Below the pieces are notes generated by a model. The model saw nothing but the letters and a program-made list of their open reading frames with translations, searched no databases and had not been told where the DNA came from. Of a stretch of DNA of 64,000 nt, positions 42,361 to 50,024 are shown one piece after another. Numbering within the stretch: the stretch's first letter is position 1; each line of letters begins with the position of its first letter. The stretch spans positions 2,728,001 to 2,792,000 of the forward strand of contig NZ_FMIC01000002.1 in the NCBI RefSeq assembly GCF_900091625.1, given 5' to 3'. A program made the translations under genes and the position numbers. The stretch is from Micromonospora peucetia. GTDB taxonomy: Bacteria > Actinomycetota > Actinomycetes > Mycobacteriales > Micromonosporaceae.

Positions 42361-43484
42361 CCGAGACCAAGAGCCCCGAGGTTCCGGCGCCGCCCGCGGC
42401 GGTGCCCGACGAACTGACGCCGGGGCGCCGACGGTGGCACGGGCTGCGCCCGTACCTGCCGCTGGTCGCGCTGGTGGTCGCGCTGATCCTGCCGTACTCC
42501 ACGCTGCACCTGCCGGGCGTCTTCGAGGGGGCGCTGAACTCCCCGGGCACCCTGCAACTGCTCGCCGTCTGCCTGGTCTTCGGCGGCCTGGCCGCCGGGT
42601 ACGACCTGCTCTTCGGGCGGACCGGGATGCTCTCCTTCGGCCACGCCCTCTACTTCGCCGCCGGCGTCTACGGCACCGACATCCTCGTTACCAAGGCGGG
42701 GCTGCCGCTGTGGCAGGCGGGGCTGCTTGCGATCACCGGCGGGACGATCCTCGCCGCGCTGCTCGGCGCGGTGGCGCTACGCACCGTCGGCATCGCGTTC
42801 GCCATGGTGACGCTCGCCTTCGCCCAGGTCGGGGCGATCCTGGTGGCCCGCGACTTCGGCGGGCTCACCGGCGGCGAGGAGGGGCTGCCGCTGGATGTCT
42901 CCGGGCTGCCGGAGGGCCTGGTCGGGGTCACCAACACCGTCAACCTCTACTGGCTGGCGCTGGCGTACCTGGTCGTGGTGGTCTTCGTGGTGCACCGGGT
43001 CTCCGGCTCGCCGACCGGGCGGGTGCTCGCCGGCCTGCGCGACGACGAGCGGCGGATCGGGGTGCTGGGGCTCGACCCGTACCGGTTCAAGCTGGTGGCG
43101 TTCGCGCTGGCCGGCGGGCTGGCGGCGGCCGGGGGCGTGGTCTACGTCCTGATCGTCGGCGGCGCCTCGCCGCACATCACCTCCTCCGAGTGGACCCTGG
43201 CGCTGCTGGTGATGGTGGTGCTCGGCGGGCCGGGCACCCGGTGGGGGCCGGTGATCGGCGGCATCCTCTACATGTACCTCGACCACCGGCTGGTCGCGTT
43301 CGGCACGTCCGACGCGGTGGAGGCCCTGCCGGCGTTCCTGAGCAACCCGCTGTCCCAGCCGCTCTTCGTGCTCGGCACCGTCTTCATCCTGGCCGTCTAT
43401 TTCTTCCCCGGCGGCCTGGCCAGCCTCGCCCCACGCCTGGCACTCCTGCGGCACTCCCTGCGCACCCCCTCCCGCCGCCCCTGA
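42357..43484 (+). CDS. Branched-chain amino-acid-type ABC permease (LivM-like)
   Basis: A 375-aa membrane protein with a 35-residue hydrophilic start and about nine helices. LFGRTGMLSFGHALYFAAG and AGLRDDERRIGVLGLDPYRF are LivM signatures. ATG 42357 overlaps the livH stop (ATGA). It is the last gene of the importer and is followed by a large hairpin. Confidence 0.92.
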   Translation: MTETKSPEVPAPPAAVPDELTPGRRRWHGLRPYLPLVALVVALILPYSTLHLPGVFEGALNSPGTLQLLAVCLVFGGLAAGYDLLFGRTGMLSFGHALYFAAGVYGTDILVTKAGLPLWQAGLLAITGGTILAALLGAVALRTVGIAFAMVTLAFAQVGAILVARDFGGLTGGEEGLPLDVSGLPEGLVGVTNTVNLYWLALAYLVVVVFVVHRVSGSPTGRVLAGLRDDERRIGVLGLDPYRFKLVAFALAGGLAAAGGVVYVLIVGGASPHITSSEWTLALLVMVVLGGPGTRWGPVIGGILYMYLDHRLVAFGTSDAVEALPAFLSNPLSQPLFVLGTVFILAVYFFPGGLASLAPRLALLRHSLRTPSRRP

Positions 43485-43498
43485 CGGCGCGGGCCCGG

Positions 43499-43550
43499 CC
43501 CCGCCGATATGGAGTTGTCGCCGCCCGGCGACGGCTCCATATCGGCGGGG
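43499..43550 (+). terminator. Long hairpin after the importer operon
   Basis: CCCCGCCGATATGGAG (43499-43514) pairs perfectly with 43535-43550. After a TT/GG mismatch, GTCGCCG/CGGCGAC continues the stem, so nearly the full 52 bases fold. CTTCTG follows. Confidence 0.85.
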
Positions 43551-43638
43551 CTTCTGCGCGGAGGAGGACCCCCGCACCCACGCGGACGCGGCGCCCCTGG
43601 CAGTCCGCCAGCACGGCACCGCGCCGGGGTGATGTGCT

Positions 43639-43660
43639 GCTGGGCGAGCGCTCGCCCAGC
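43639..43660. promoter_or_regulatory. Perfect 22-bp palindrome upstream of recQ-like gene
   Basis: CTGGGCGAGCGCTCGCCCAG (43640-43659), plus one more G:C pair on the outside, is centred 44 bases before the ATG at 43694 and about 30 bases before a TAGAAA -10-like element (43682-43687). It is placed where an operator would block the -35. No SOS-type (LexA) box was seen. Confidence 0.45.
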
Positions 43661-43693
43661 GGGAACGTCCGTCGTAGCTGGTAGAAATGCCGG

Positions 43694-45850
43694 ATGAGCG
43701 TGGATCGGACGGCGGTACGGGAACGGGCCGAAGCGGTGCTGCGGCGGTTGGCCGGCGAGCACGCCCGGCTCCGCGAGGACCAGTGGCGGGCGATCGAGGC
43801 GCTGGTGGCCGACCGCCGCCGGGTGCTCTGCGTACAGCGCACCGGGTGGGGCAAGTCGGCGGTCTACTTCGTGGCCACCGCCCTGCTCCGCGAGCGCGAC
43901 CAGGGCGAGGCCGCCCCGCAGCCGGGCGAGCGTGCCGGAACAGCCGGCCCGACCGTCATCGTCTCGCCGCTGCTGGCGCTGATGCGTAACCAGGTCGAGT
44001 CGGCGGCCCGGGCCGGCATCCGGGCCCGCACCATCAACTCCGCCAACCTCGACGAGTGGGACGAGATCACCGCCGAGATCCAGGCCGGCACCGTGGACGT
44101 ACTGCTGATCAGCCCCGAGCGGCTCAACAACCCGGACTTCCGGGACACCGTGCTACCGAAGCTCGCAGCCACCACCGGCCTGCTGGTGGTGGACGAGGCG
44201 CACTGCGTCTCCGACTGGGGGCACGACTTCCGGCCGGACTACCGCCGGCTGCGTACCTTCCTGGCCAACCTGCCCGAACGCACCCCGGTGCTGGCCACCA
44301 CGGCCACCGCCAACGCCCGGGTCACCGCCGACGTGGCGGAGCAGTTGGGCGACGCCCTCGTACTGCGCGGCAGCCTGGACCGGGAGTCACTGCGACTGGC
44401 CGTGCTCGACCTGCCCAGCCCGGCGCACCGGCTGGCCTGGCTCGCCGACCACCTGGACCGGCTGCCCGGCTCGGGCATCGTCTACACGCTCACCGTCGCC
44501 GCGGCGGGGGAGACCGCCGAGTTCCTGCGTTCCCGGGGCTACGCCGTCGCCTCCTACACCGGCCAGGCCGAGGACGCCGACCGGCGGGCCGCCGAGCAGG
44601 ACCTGCTGGACAACAAGATCAAGGCGCTGGTCGCCACCAGCGCCCTGGGCATGGGCTTCGACAAGCCCGACCTCGGCTTCGTGGTGCACCTCGGCGCACC
44701 GCCGTCGCCGATCGCGTACTACCAGCAGGTCGGCCGCGCCGGCCGCGCCGTCGCGCACGCCGAGGTGCTGCTGCTGCCCGGCGCCGAGGACGCCGCGATC
44801 TGGCGCTACTTCGCCTCGCTCGCCTTCCCGCCGGAGGAGCAGGTCCGCGCCGTGCTGGCCGCCCTGCACACCGACCGCCCGCTCTCCACCCAGGCCCTCG
44901 AACCGATCGTCGACCTGCGCCGGGCCCGGCTGGAGCTGATGCTCAAGGTGCTCGACGTCGACGGCGCGGTCCGCCGGGTGCGCGGCGGCTGGCTCGCCAC
45001 CGGCGAACCCTGGACCTACGACGAGGCCCGGCTGCGCCGCGTCGCCGAGGCGCGCACCGCCGAGCAACAGGCCATGCGGGAGTACGCGAGGACCCCCGAC
45101 TGCCGACTGCGCTACCTGCGAGAGTGCCTGGACGACGCCGGTGCGACCGGCTGCGGCCGGTGCGACCGCTGCGCCGGCCCGCTGTTCACGCCCGACGTGT
45201 CGGACGTGGCGCTGACCGCCGCGCAGACCTTCCTCGGCCGCCCCGGTGTGGAGATCACGCCGAAGAAGCTCTGGCCGACCGGGCTGGAGGCGGTGGGCGT
45301 ACCGCTGAAGGGGCGGATCGCCCCGGCGGAGCAGGCGCTGCCGGGGCGCGCGGTGGGGCGGCTGTCCGACCTGGGGTGGGGCGGTCGGCTACGCGACCTG
45401 GTCGGGCCGGAGGCGGCGGACGTCGCCGTTCCCGACGACGTGGCCGCCGCCGTGGTCGAGGTGCTGAAGGCGTGGGCGCACGGGGACGAGAAGTGGCCCC
45501 GCCGCCCGGTCGGTGTGGTCGCGGTCGGCTCGCGCCGCCGGCCCCGACTGGTCGGCTCGCTCGCCGAGCGGATCGCCGCCGTGGGTCGGCTGCCGCTGCT
45601 CGGCCAGGTGACGCCGACCGGCGCGCCCGTCGGCGGCCCGCGCGGCAACAGCGCCCAGCGGGTACGCGTCCTGCACGGCGCCTTCACCGTGCCGGACGAA
45701 CTGGCCGGCGCTCTCGCCGGGCTCGACGGGCCGGTGCTCCTCGTTGACGATCTGGTCGACTCGGGCTGGACGATGACGATGGCCGCCCGGGAGCTGCGCC
45801 GGGCCGGCGCCCCCGACGTGCTTCCCCTCGCACTGGCCGTGGCCGGCTGA
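43694..45850 (+). CDS. RecQ-family helicase fused to a phosphoribosyltransferase-like domain
   Basis: A 718-aa protein. The helicase core has Walker A RTGWGKSAVYF (one G replaced by W), LVVDEAHCVSDWGHDFRPDY, LATTATANARV and YYQQVGRAGR. A zinc cluster follows (CRLRYLRECL... GCGRCDRC, about 460-490). The C-terminal part (about 540-718) ends with VLLVDDLVDSGWTMTMAARE, a PRPP-binding loop of type I phosphoribosyltransferases. RecQ unwinds branched DNA in repair; the extra domain may bind or process a nucleotide. ATG 43694 follows the -10-like TAGAAA by six bases. Confidence 0.88.
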   Translation: MSVDRTAVRERAEAVLRRLAGEHARLREDQWRAIEALVADRRRVLCVQRTGWGKSAVYFVATALLRERDQGEAAPQPGERAGTAGPTVIVSPLLALMRNQVESAARAGIRARTINSANLDEWDEITAEIQAGTVDVLLISPERLNNPDFRDTVLPKLAATTGLLVVDEAHCVSDWGHDFRPDYRRLRTFLANLPERTPVLATTATANARVTADVAEQLGDALVLRGSLDRESLRLAVLDLPSPAHRLAWLADHLDRLPGSGIVYTLTVAAAGETAEFLRSRGYAVASYTGQAEDADRRAAEQDLLDNKIKALVATSALGMGFDKPDLGFVVHLGAPPSPIAYYQQVGRAGRAVAHAEVLLLPGAEDAAIWRYFASLAFPPEEQVRAVLAALHTDRPLSTQALEPIVDLRRARLELMLKVLDVDGAVRRVRGGWLATGEPWTYDEARLRRVAEARTAEQQAMREYARTPDCRLRYLRECLDDAGATGCGRCDRCAGPLFTPDVSDVALTAAQTFLGRPGVEITPKKLWPTGLEAVGVPLKGRIAPAEQALPGRAVGRLSDLGWGGRLRDLVGPEAADVAVPDDVAAAVVEVLKAWAHGDEKWPRRPVGVVAVGSRRRPRLVGSLAERIAAVGRLPLLGQVTPTGAPVGGPRGNSAQRVRVLHGAFTVPDELAGALAGLDGPVLLVDDLVDSGWTMTMAARELRRAGAPDVLPLALAVAG

Positions 45851-45857
45851 GCCACCC

Positions 45858-45967
45858 GCCGTCCGCCGTCCGCACACCCGCCACCCGCCACCCGCCACCC
45901 GCCACTCGCCACCCGCCACCCGCCGTCCGCCGTCCGCCGTCTGCCCGTCTGCCCGTCTGCCGTCCGC
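45858..45967. repeat. Short tandem repeat (CCGCCAC / CCGTCTG units)
   Basis: CGCCACC-type 7-mers repeated about eight times, followed by CGCCGTC and TGCCCGTC units. It is noncoding and lies directly after the recQ-like stop. Confidence 0.85.
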
Positions 45968-46081
45968 AGTCCGAGCTGCGCCGACGTCGTTTCGGCTGGG
46001 CCGGGAAAGTTCCCGGTGGGGCGGGACTGCGACCGTCGCCACGCCGCAGCACCGGCGGGCTGACGCGGTGCCGAGGGGCGG

Positions 46082-46087
46082 TAGCGT
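46082..46087 (+). promoter_or_regulatory. Leaderless -10 box before the His-rich protein gene
   Basis: TAGCGT is followed by seven bases and ATG 46095, the start of a 15-codon ORF, not of the long frame. Confidence 0.45.
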
Positions 46088-46094
46088 GGGCGGC

Positions 46095-46142
46095 ATGACC
46101 GATGAGCAGCCTGGCCGCGAGCGGGACGGCGGCGGTGCCTGA
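46095..46142 (+). CDS. Leaderless 15-codon mini-ORF overlapping the His-rich gene
   Basis: Reads MTDEQPGRERDGGGA, ending at TGA 46140-46142. It overlaps the start of the long frame (ATG 46102) in another frame, and its stop lies next to the long frame's GTG at 46135. Its ATG has the better promoter spacing. It may control translation or may mark a frameshift; the sequence alone cannot decide. Confidence 0.3.
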   Translation: MTDEQPGRERDGGGA

Positions 46143-47157
46143 CCAGGTGTCGGCCGTGCCCGACCAGGCGTCATCCGTGCCGGATCAGGCATTGGCCGTA
46201 CCGGATCAGGCGTCGACGGAGATCGACCAGGCATCGGCCGAGCCGGATCAGGTGTCGGCAGTGCCGGACCGGAGCACCGTCCGGCTGGCGCTGGTCGTCG
46301 GCGGGTTGGTGCTCGCCGTCCTGCTCGGCTTCGGCCTCGGCCGGCTCAACGGCGGCCCGTCCGTGGCGGCGGGGCCGGACAGCGCCCTCACCGGCCACAG
46401 CCACGCGCCGGGCACAGGCGCCCACGAGCACGGCGCTGACCAGGCCGCGGCGGCGCAGGCCGGCGGCCTCTCGGTCAGCTCGGCGGGCTACACGCTCACC
46501 CCGGTGGCCGCCGCGTTCACCGCCGGCCGTCCAGGCGAGCTGCGGTTCCAGGTGCGGGACGCGCAACGCCGCCCGGTGACCCGGTTCGCGGTCGTGCACG
46601 ACAAGCCGATGCACCTGATCGTGGTGCGTCGCGACCTGACCGGCTACCAGCACCTGCATCCGACGATGGCGGCCGACGGCACCTGGTCGGTGCCGCTGAC
46701 CCTGTCGCAGCCGGGCGTCTGGCGGGCGTACGCCGATTTCACCGCGCTCGGCGACGACGGCCGGCAGACGCCGGTGACCCTCGGGGTCGACCTGACCGCG
46801 CCGGGCGGCTACCAGCCGAGGCCGCTACCGGCGCCGGCGTCCTCCGTCACGGTCGACGGGTTCACCGTCGGCTATCAGGGCACCCCGCAGGCCGGCGTGA
46901 CCGTGCCGTTGACCTTCCGGGTCGACTCGCCCGGCGGGCCGGCGGCGCTGGAGCGTTACCTCGGCGCGTACGGGCACCTGGTCGCCCTACGCGAGGGGGA
47001 TCTGGGCTACCTGCACGTCCACCCCGAGCCGCAACCGGTCGACGGGGCGGTGACGTTCTGGGTGACCACGCCCGACCCGGGCCGGTACCGGCTCTACCTG
47101 GATTTCCAGGTTGCCGGCGTGGTGCGGACCGCCGAGTTCACGGTCATCGTGCCCTGA
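46102..47157 (+). CDS. His-rich membrane-anchored protein, possibly metal-related
   Basis: A 351-aa protein. The N terminus is seven copies of a seven-residue unit (VPDQASA type). A membrane helix (about 56-76) is followed by HSHAPGTGAHEHGAD and two beta-rich domains with HDKPMHLIVVRRDL, YQHLHP and GYLHVHPEP. Similar His-rich extracytoplasmic proteins occur near copper genes, but no copper gene is visible here. The start is uncertain: ATG 46102 overlaps a leaderless mini-ORF, and GTG 46135 begins exactly at the first repeat. Confidence 0.75.
   Translation: MSSLAASGTAAVPDQVSAVPDQASSVPDQALAVPDQASTEIDQASAEPDQVSAVPDRSTVRLALVVGGLVLAVLLGFGLGRLNGGPSVAAGPDSALTGHSHAPGTGAHEHGADQAAAAQAGGLSVSSAGYTLTPVAAAFTAGRPGELRFQVRDAQRRPVTRFAVVHDKPMHLIVVRRDLTGYQHLHPTMAADGTWSVPLTLSQPGVWRAYADFTALGDDGRQTPVTLGVDLTAPGGYQPRPLPAPASSVTVDGFTVGYQGTPQAGVTVPLTFRVDSPGGPAALERYLGAYGHLVALREGDLGYLHVHPEPQPVDGAVTFWVTTPDPGRYRLYLDFQVAGVVRTAEFTVIVP
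46135..46281 (+). repeat. 21-bp coding repeat (VPDQASA)
   Basis: Seven imperfect 21-bp units encode VPDQVSA, VPDQASS, VPDQALA, VPDQAST, EIDQASA, EPDQVSA and VPDRSTV. Confidence 0.85.
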
Positions 47158-47256
47158 CCCCATCGGGCGGGCGGCCGGCGCCGGAACGCGAGGGTGCGAG
47201 CAGCACGACGGCGGCGACGAGCAGCCCGACGACCGGTGGTCGTGCTCGGTGGGCGC

Positions 47257-47673
47257 TCAGCCGGCGCGGCGGATCGGGCGGCGGGCCAGGTAGCGCAGCA
47301 GGTCGCGGATGTGGTGCTTCTCCTCGGCCGGAACGGTCGGATCCGCCAGCCGTTGCAGGATCACCCGTACGTCCGCCTCGACAGGGCCGTCGTCGACTCG
47401 TCGGCGGGGTGCGGGACCGGCGTCCGGCAGGCCGAGCGCGCGGAACGCGGCCGCGACCGGCAGGTCCAGCGCCGCGCAGAAGCCGCGCACCTTGGCCAGC
47501 TCGGGGTAGTCCTGCCAGTCCCCGGCGAGCCAACGGAACACGGTCGACCGACCGACTCCGGTGTGGGACGCCAGATCGGTGACGGTCCAGCCGCGTTCCT
47601 CACGGGCGTCGTCGATCGCACGCCGCACGAAACGTGCGAAGGCCATCTGCGGAGAAACCTCTACGGAACCCAT
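47257..47673 (-). CDS. XRE-type helix-turn-helix regulator
   Basis: A 138-aa protein with an HTH at about 15-75: AREERGWTVTDLASHTGVGR and STVFRWLAGDW. The C-terminal half is a helical dimerisation-type segment. ATG 47673 is used; an in-frame ATG at 47646 is possible. The minus-strand promoter TTGTTT-16-TACCCT lies about 40 bases upstream. It ends convergent with the His-rich gene, and its targets are unknown. Confidence 0.78.
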   Translation of the reverse strand: MGSVEVSPQMAFARFVRRAIDDAREERGWTVTDLASHTGVGRSTVFRWLAGDWQDYPELAKVRGFCAALDLPVAAAFRALGLPDAGPAPRRRVDDGPVEADVRVILQRLADPTVPAEEKHHIRDLLRYLARRPIRRAG

Positions 47674-47718
47674 CCCTGCGGGTCTTCCCTCCCGACCGGC
47701 ACCGGCGGTGCGCCTCCG

Positions 47719-47746
47719 AGGGTAGTACGGAAAGGTCGGGAAACAA
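47719..47746 (-). promoter_or_regulatory. Promoter of the XRE regulator
   Basis: On the minus strand, TTGTTT (47746-47741) and TACCCT (47724-47719) are 16 bases apart, giving a leader of about 40 bases. Confidence 0.5.
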
Positions 47747-47985
47747 TTGACTGATCGACCAGACCGTCACGTGGACGCGACGTTCCACCCTCCGGAATGG
47801 CGCGGATCACATCCCGGACGGGTGGACGCGGCGGTCGACGTCGCTCAGGTGACCGGGGCTCCAGCGAAGTGGTCCGGGCGACGACGACGAGCAGTCCCCG
47901 CGCTGCACGTCGGCGGGGCCGACAGTTGCGTCGTGCCTCGATCACGCCACCCACCATCGGCGGGACCGGCGGTGACGCTGATGGC
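47747..47985. other. Gene-free stretch between XRE promoter and inverted-repeat element
   Basis: No supported gene; the short frames here have no start signals or recognisable content. Confidence 0.5.
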
Positions 47986-48010
47986 GGGCCGGTGATGCGC
48001 GAGCGCCCCG

Positions 48011-48071
48011 GGTGATCAGGACGCCATGGACGTTACCCGGGCTGTTTAGCGTCCATGGCGTCCTGATCACC
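48011..48071 (+). repeat. Left 61-bp palindrome of the element
   Basis: A 22-bp perfect stem with loop TTACCCGGGCTGTTTAG. A possible decayed half of the same repeat (GGTCCAAGGGCGTCCTGAT) occurs at 51925-51943. Confidence 0.85.
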
Positions 48072-48313
48072 GTTGGCTGGAGCGCCGGATCCGGCACGCG
48101 GGTATCCGGGCCGGAGCGGAACTGCCTTCGAGATCCGGTTCTGCTGAGCGGTGGAGATCCGGCGGATCAGCACGATGAACGAGGCCCCGGCGACCAGGCC
48201 GGGGACTGCGGCAATCACCCGGGGGCCAAGCGATCCTGGTGGTAGCGGACAAACGTGGCGATGGTGGCCGTCCAGGGAACCGGCGGAGGGGGCGGCGCAG
48301 AATAGATGATCAT
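48033..48313 (-). pseudogene. Frameshifted small membrane-protein gene inside the element
   Basis: From ATG 48313 the minus strand reads MIIYSAPPPPPVPWTATIAT then FVRYHQDRLAPG and stops at 48215. Shifted by one base, the frame starting at GTG 48218 continues IAAVPGLVAGASFIVLIRR then ISTAQQNRISK and stops at TAA 48033, within the left loop. A hydrophobic segment followed by RRIST resembles the C terminus of small DUF4328-like membrane proteins. One missing G in the run at 48217-48224 would explain the break. Alternatively the two parts are coupled genes with a GTGA overlap. Confidence 0.5.
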
Positions 48314-48344
48314 GCGATGGGCGGTGATCCCGCGCTCAGTCAAT

Positions 48345-48405
48345 GGTGATCAGGACGCCATGGACCCTAAAACAGCCGGGTAAGGTCCATGGCGTCCTGA
48401 TCACC
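48345..48405 (-). repeat. Right 61-bp palindrome of the element
   Basis: A 22-bp perfect stem; on the minus strand the loop reads TTACCCGGCTGTTTTAG. Opposite in orientation to the left copy. Confidence 0.85.
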
Positions 48406-48430
48406 CGGGGTGCTCGCGCATCACCGGCCC

Positions 48431-48689
48431 GGCCCCGCATCACCGGCCTGCCGGTTGGCCCGGACGTTCAGCGGCGCGGGTTTGGGGCGGGCGCTGGTGG
48501 GTGGCGTGCTCGCCCGGTGGGCAGCAACTCCGGGCCGGGCGGCCCGTCGAACTGCGGCCTGCCGAGCCGGGCGGCCTGCCGAACTGCGGCCTGCCGAGCC
48601 GGGCGGCCTGCCGGGCCGGGCGGCCTGCCGGGCCGGGCGGCCCGCCGGAACTGCGCCCCGACCGGCAGGCAGTTCGGGCGACGTCCCGA
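48431..48689. repeat. Tandem GCCGGGCGGCCTGCC repeats downstream of the methyltransferase
   Basis: Between 48548 and 48651, units such as GAACTGCGGCCTGCC and GAGCCGGGCGGCCTGCC alternate and then reduce to two perfect 17-mers. It is noncoding, directly after the minus-strand methyltransferase stop. Nothing else was seen in this stretch. Confidence 0.75.
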
Positions 48690-49895
48690 TTAGCGGGCCG
48701 TCGCGACGTCGTCCGGCGCCTGGGTGTCGGGGTCCGGGGCAGGGTCCGGCGTGGGCGCCGGAAGCAGCGCCTCCAGTCGGGGGCTCACCGCCCACCGGTC
48801 GACCAGCTCCCGGTACTCCGCCCGCTGGGCGGCGGTCGGCGCGGTGCCGGTGCGTCGTGCCCGGATGAGCAGGTTGCGCGGGGTGTGCCGGGAGTCGACG
48901 AACTCCACGACCTCGGCCCGGTAACCGTGCAGCCGGAGCAGCCCGGCCCGCAGCGCGTCGGTGAGGACGTCCGCGAAGCGCTCGCGGAGGATGCCCTGCC
49001 GGGTCAGCAGCTCGTACGGGGCCGGGGCCGGCCGGGTGCGCAGCTGGGCCGCGACGTCGTGGTGGCAGCACGGCGCGGCGAGCACCCAGCGGGCCCGCCA
49101 GCGCACCGCCCGGGCCAGCGCCTCGTCGGTGGCGGTGTCACAGGCGTGCAGGGCCAGCACCAGGTCGGGGGCGGGTTCCACGACGGCGTCGGCGATCGTG
49201 CCGGCCACGAAGCTGACCCGGTCGGCCCAGCCCAGCCGCTCGGCCAGCTCGGTGTTGCGCCGCCGCTGGTCCTCCCGGACGTCCACGCCGACCAGTTCGA
49301 CGTCGACCCCGCGCTGGGCCAGCCACCGGTACGCGGCGAAGGTCAGGTACGCGTTGCCGCAGCCCAGGTCGACCACCCGCAGCGGGCCGGTCAGGTCGTC
49401 CGGGAGGGTCGCCGCCAGCGCCCGCAGGAACGCGTCGACCTGGCGCCGTTTCGCCGCCGAACCACCGATCTCGGCGAAGATCGGGTCGCCGGGGTCGAGC
49501 AGGTACTCCTTCGCCCGGTCGTGCCCACCCGGCTCGGCGGCCGGCCGGGCCGCGGCGGCCCGGTGTACCTGCGCCTCGCCGGACTTGGTGACCCGTAGCT
49601 GGAGCGTCGCGTCGGCCGTCTCCACGTGCCAGTTGCCGAACGGCTCGGCCAACAGCGCGTCCACCGCCGCGTCGGCCTCCGGGCCGGGGGCCACGTTGCG
49701 GGTGTACGGGCGGGAGCCGTCGGAGGTGGAGATCTGCAACCGGGGGCCGGCCTTGAGCGCGACCGGCCGCAGTTCGGCGCGGACCACCGAGGGCCGGTGT
49801 CCACGTCGGCGTCCGGCGGCCACCGCACGGGTGAGCGCAGGGTCGAGCAGCAGTGCCCGGACCTCGGTCAGGGCGGCGTCCAGCGGTTCGGCCAT
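48690..49895 (-). CDS. SAM-dependent methyltransferase, HACDTATD/APCCHH type
   Basis: A 401-aa protein. The N-terminal 150 residues are a separate domain; the Rossmann core starts at about 165 with LRVVDLGCGNAYLTFAAYRW, then ELVGVDVREDQRRRN. LVLALHACDTATDEAL and VLAAPCCHHDVAAQL are motifs of the GSTCD/METTL-like methyltransferase family. The substrate (probably RNA or protein) is unknown. ATG 49895 is the natural start. The C-terminal tail is Pro/Asp-rich. Confidence 0.82.
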   Translation of the reverse strand: MAEPLDAALTEVRALLLDPALTRAVAAGRRRGHRPSVVRAELRPVALKAGPRLQISTSDGSRPYTRNVAPGPEADAAVDALLAEPFGNWHVETADATLQLRVTKSGEAQVHRAAAARPAAEPGGHDRAKEYLLDPGDPIFAEIGGSAAKRRQVDAFLRALAATLPDDLTGPLRVVDLGCGNAYLTFAAYRWLAQRGVDVELVGVDVREDQRRRNTELAERLGWADRVSFVAGTIADAVVEPAPDLVLALHACDTATDEALARAVRWRARWVLAAPCCHHDVAAQLRTRPAPAPYELLTRQGILRERFADVLTDALRAGLLRLHGYRAEVVEFVDSRHTPRNLLIRARRTGTAPTAAQRAEYRELVDRWAVSPRLEALLPAPTPDPAPDPDTQAPDDVATAR

Positions 49896-49977
49896 TGCTC
49901 CATCATCCTGCTCGGTCGGACCCGTCCCGAACGCGGGCCGCGTCGGTCAGGCGCCTGGCGCACCAGGCGCAGAAGGA

Positions 49978-50010
49978 ACGTCCCCGCACCGGAGGCCGGT
50001 ACGGGGACGT
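49978..50010 (-). terminator. Terminator of the RhlE-like helicase gene
   Basis: ACGTCCCCG (49978-49986) pairs with 50002-50010, with ACCGG/CCGGT inside. On the minus strand the stem is followed by TTCCTTCT. A second small hairpin (GCGCCTGG/CCAGGCGC, 49951-49970) follows. Confidence 0.8.
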
Positions 50011-50024
50011 CGGACGTGCGTGGG

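Larger units (their letters stand above)
47986..48430. mobile_element. 445-bp element bounded by 86-bp inverted repeats
   Basis: The left repeat (47986-48071) and right repeat (48345-48430) are inverted copies; the outermost 46 bases match at 45 positions. Each repeat has an outer arm GGGCCGGTGATGCGCGAGC, then a hairpin with perfect 22-bp arms (48011-48032/48050-48071; 48345-48366/48384-48405) and a 17-base loop. At the stem base next to the loop one copy has G:C and the other C:G, a compensated change that keeps pairing. The interior carries a frameshifted small ORF. No transposase is present, so it is MITE- or REPIN-like. No clear target duplication was seen. Confidence 0.65.

Noticed and set aside
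47144..47256. Membrane-helix-like peptide (PPVVGLLVAAVVLLAPS) on the minus strand
   Set aside because: There is no ATG, GTG or TTG in the relevant stretch after the XRE stop; probably the shadow of intergenic sequence.
48548..48651. CRISPR or RNA gene in the GCCGGGCGGCCTGCC repeats
   Set aside because: Units are direct tandem repeats of changing length without unique spacers.
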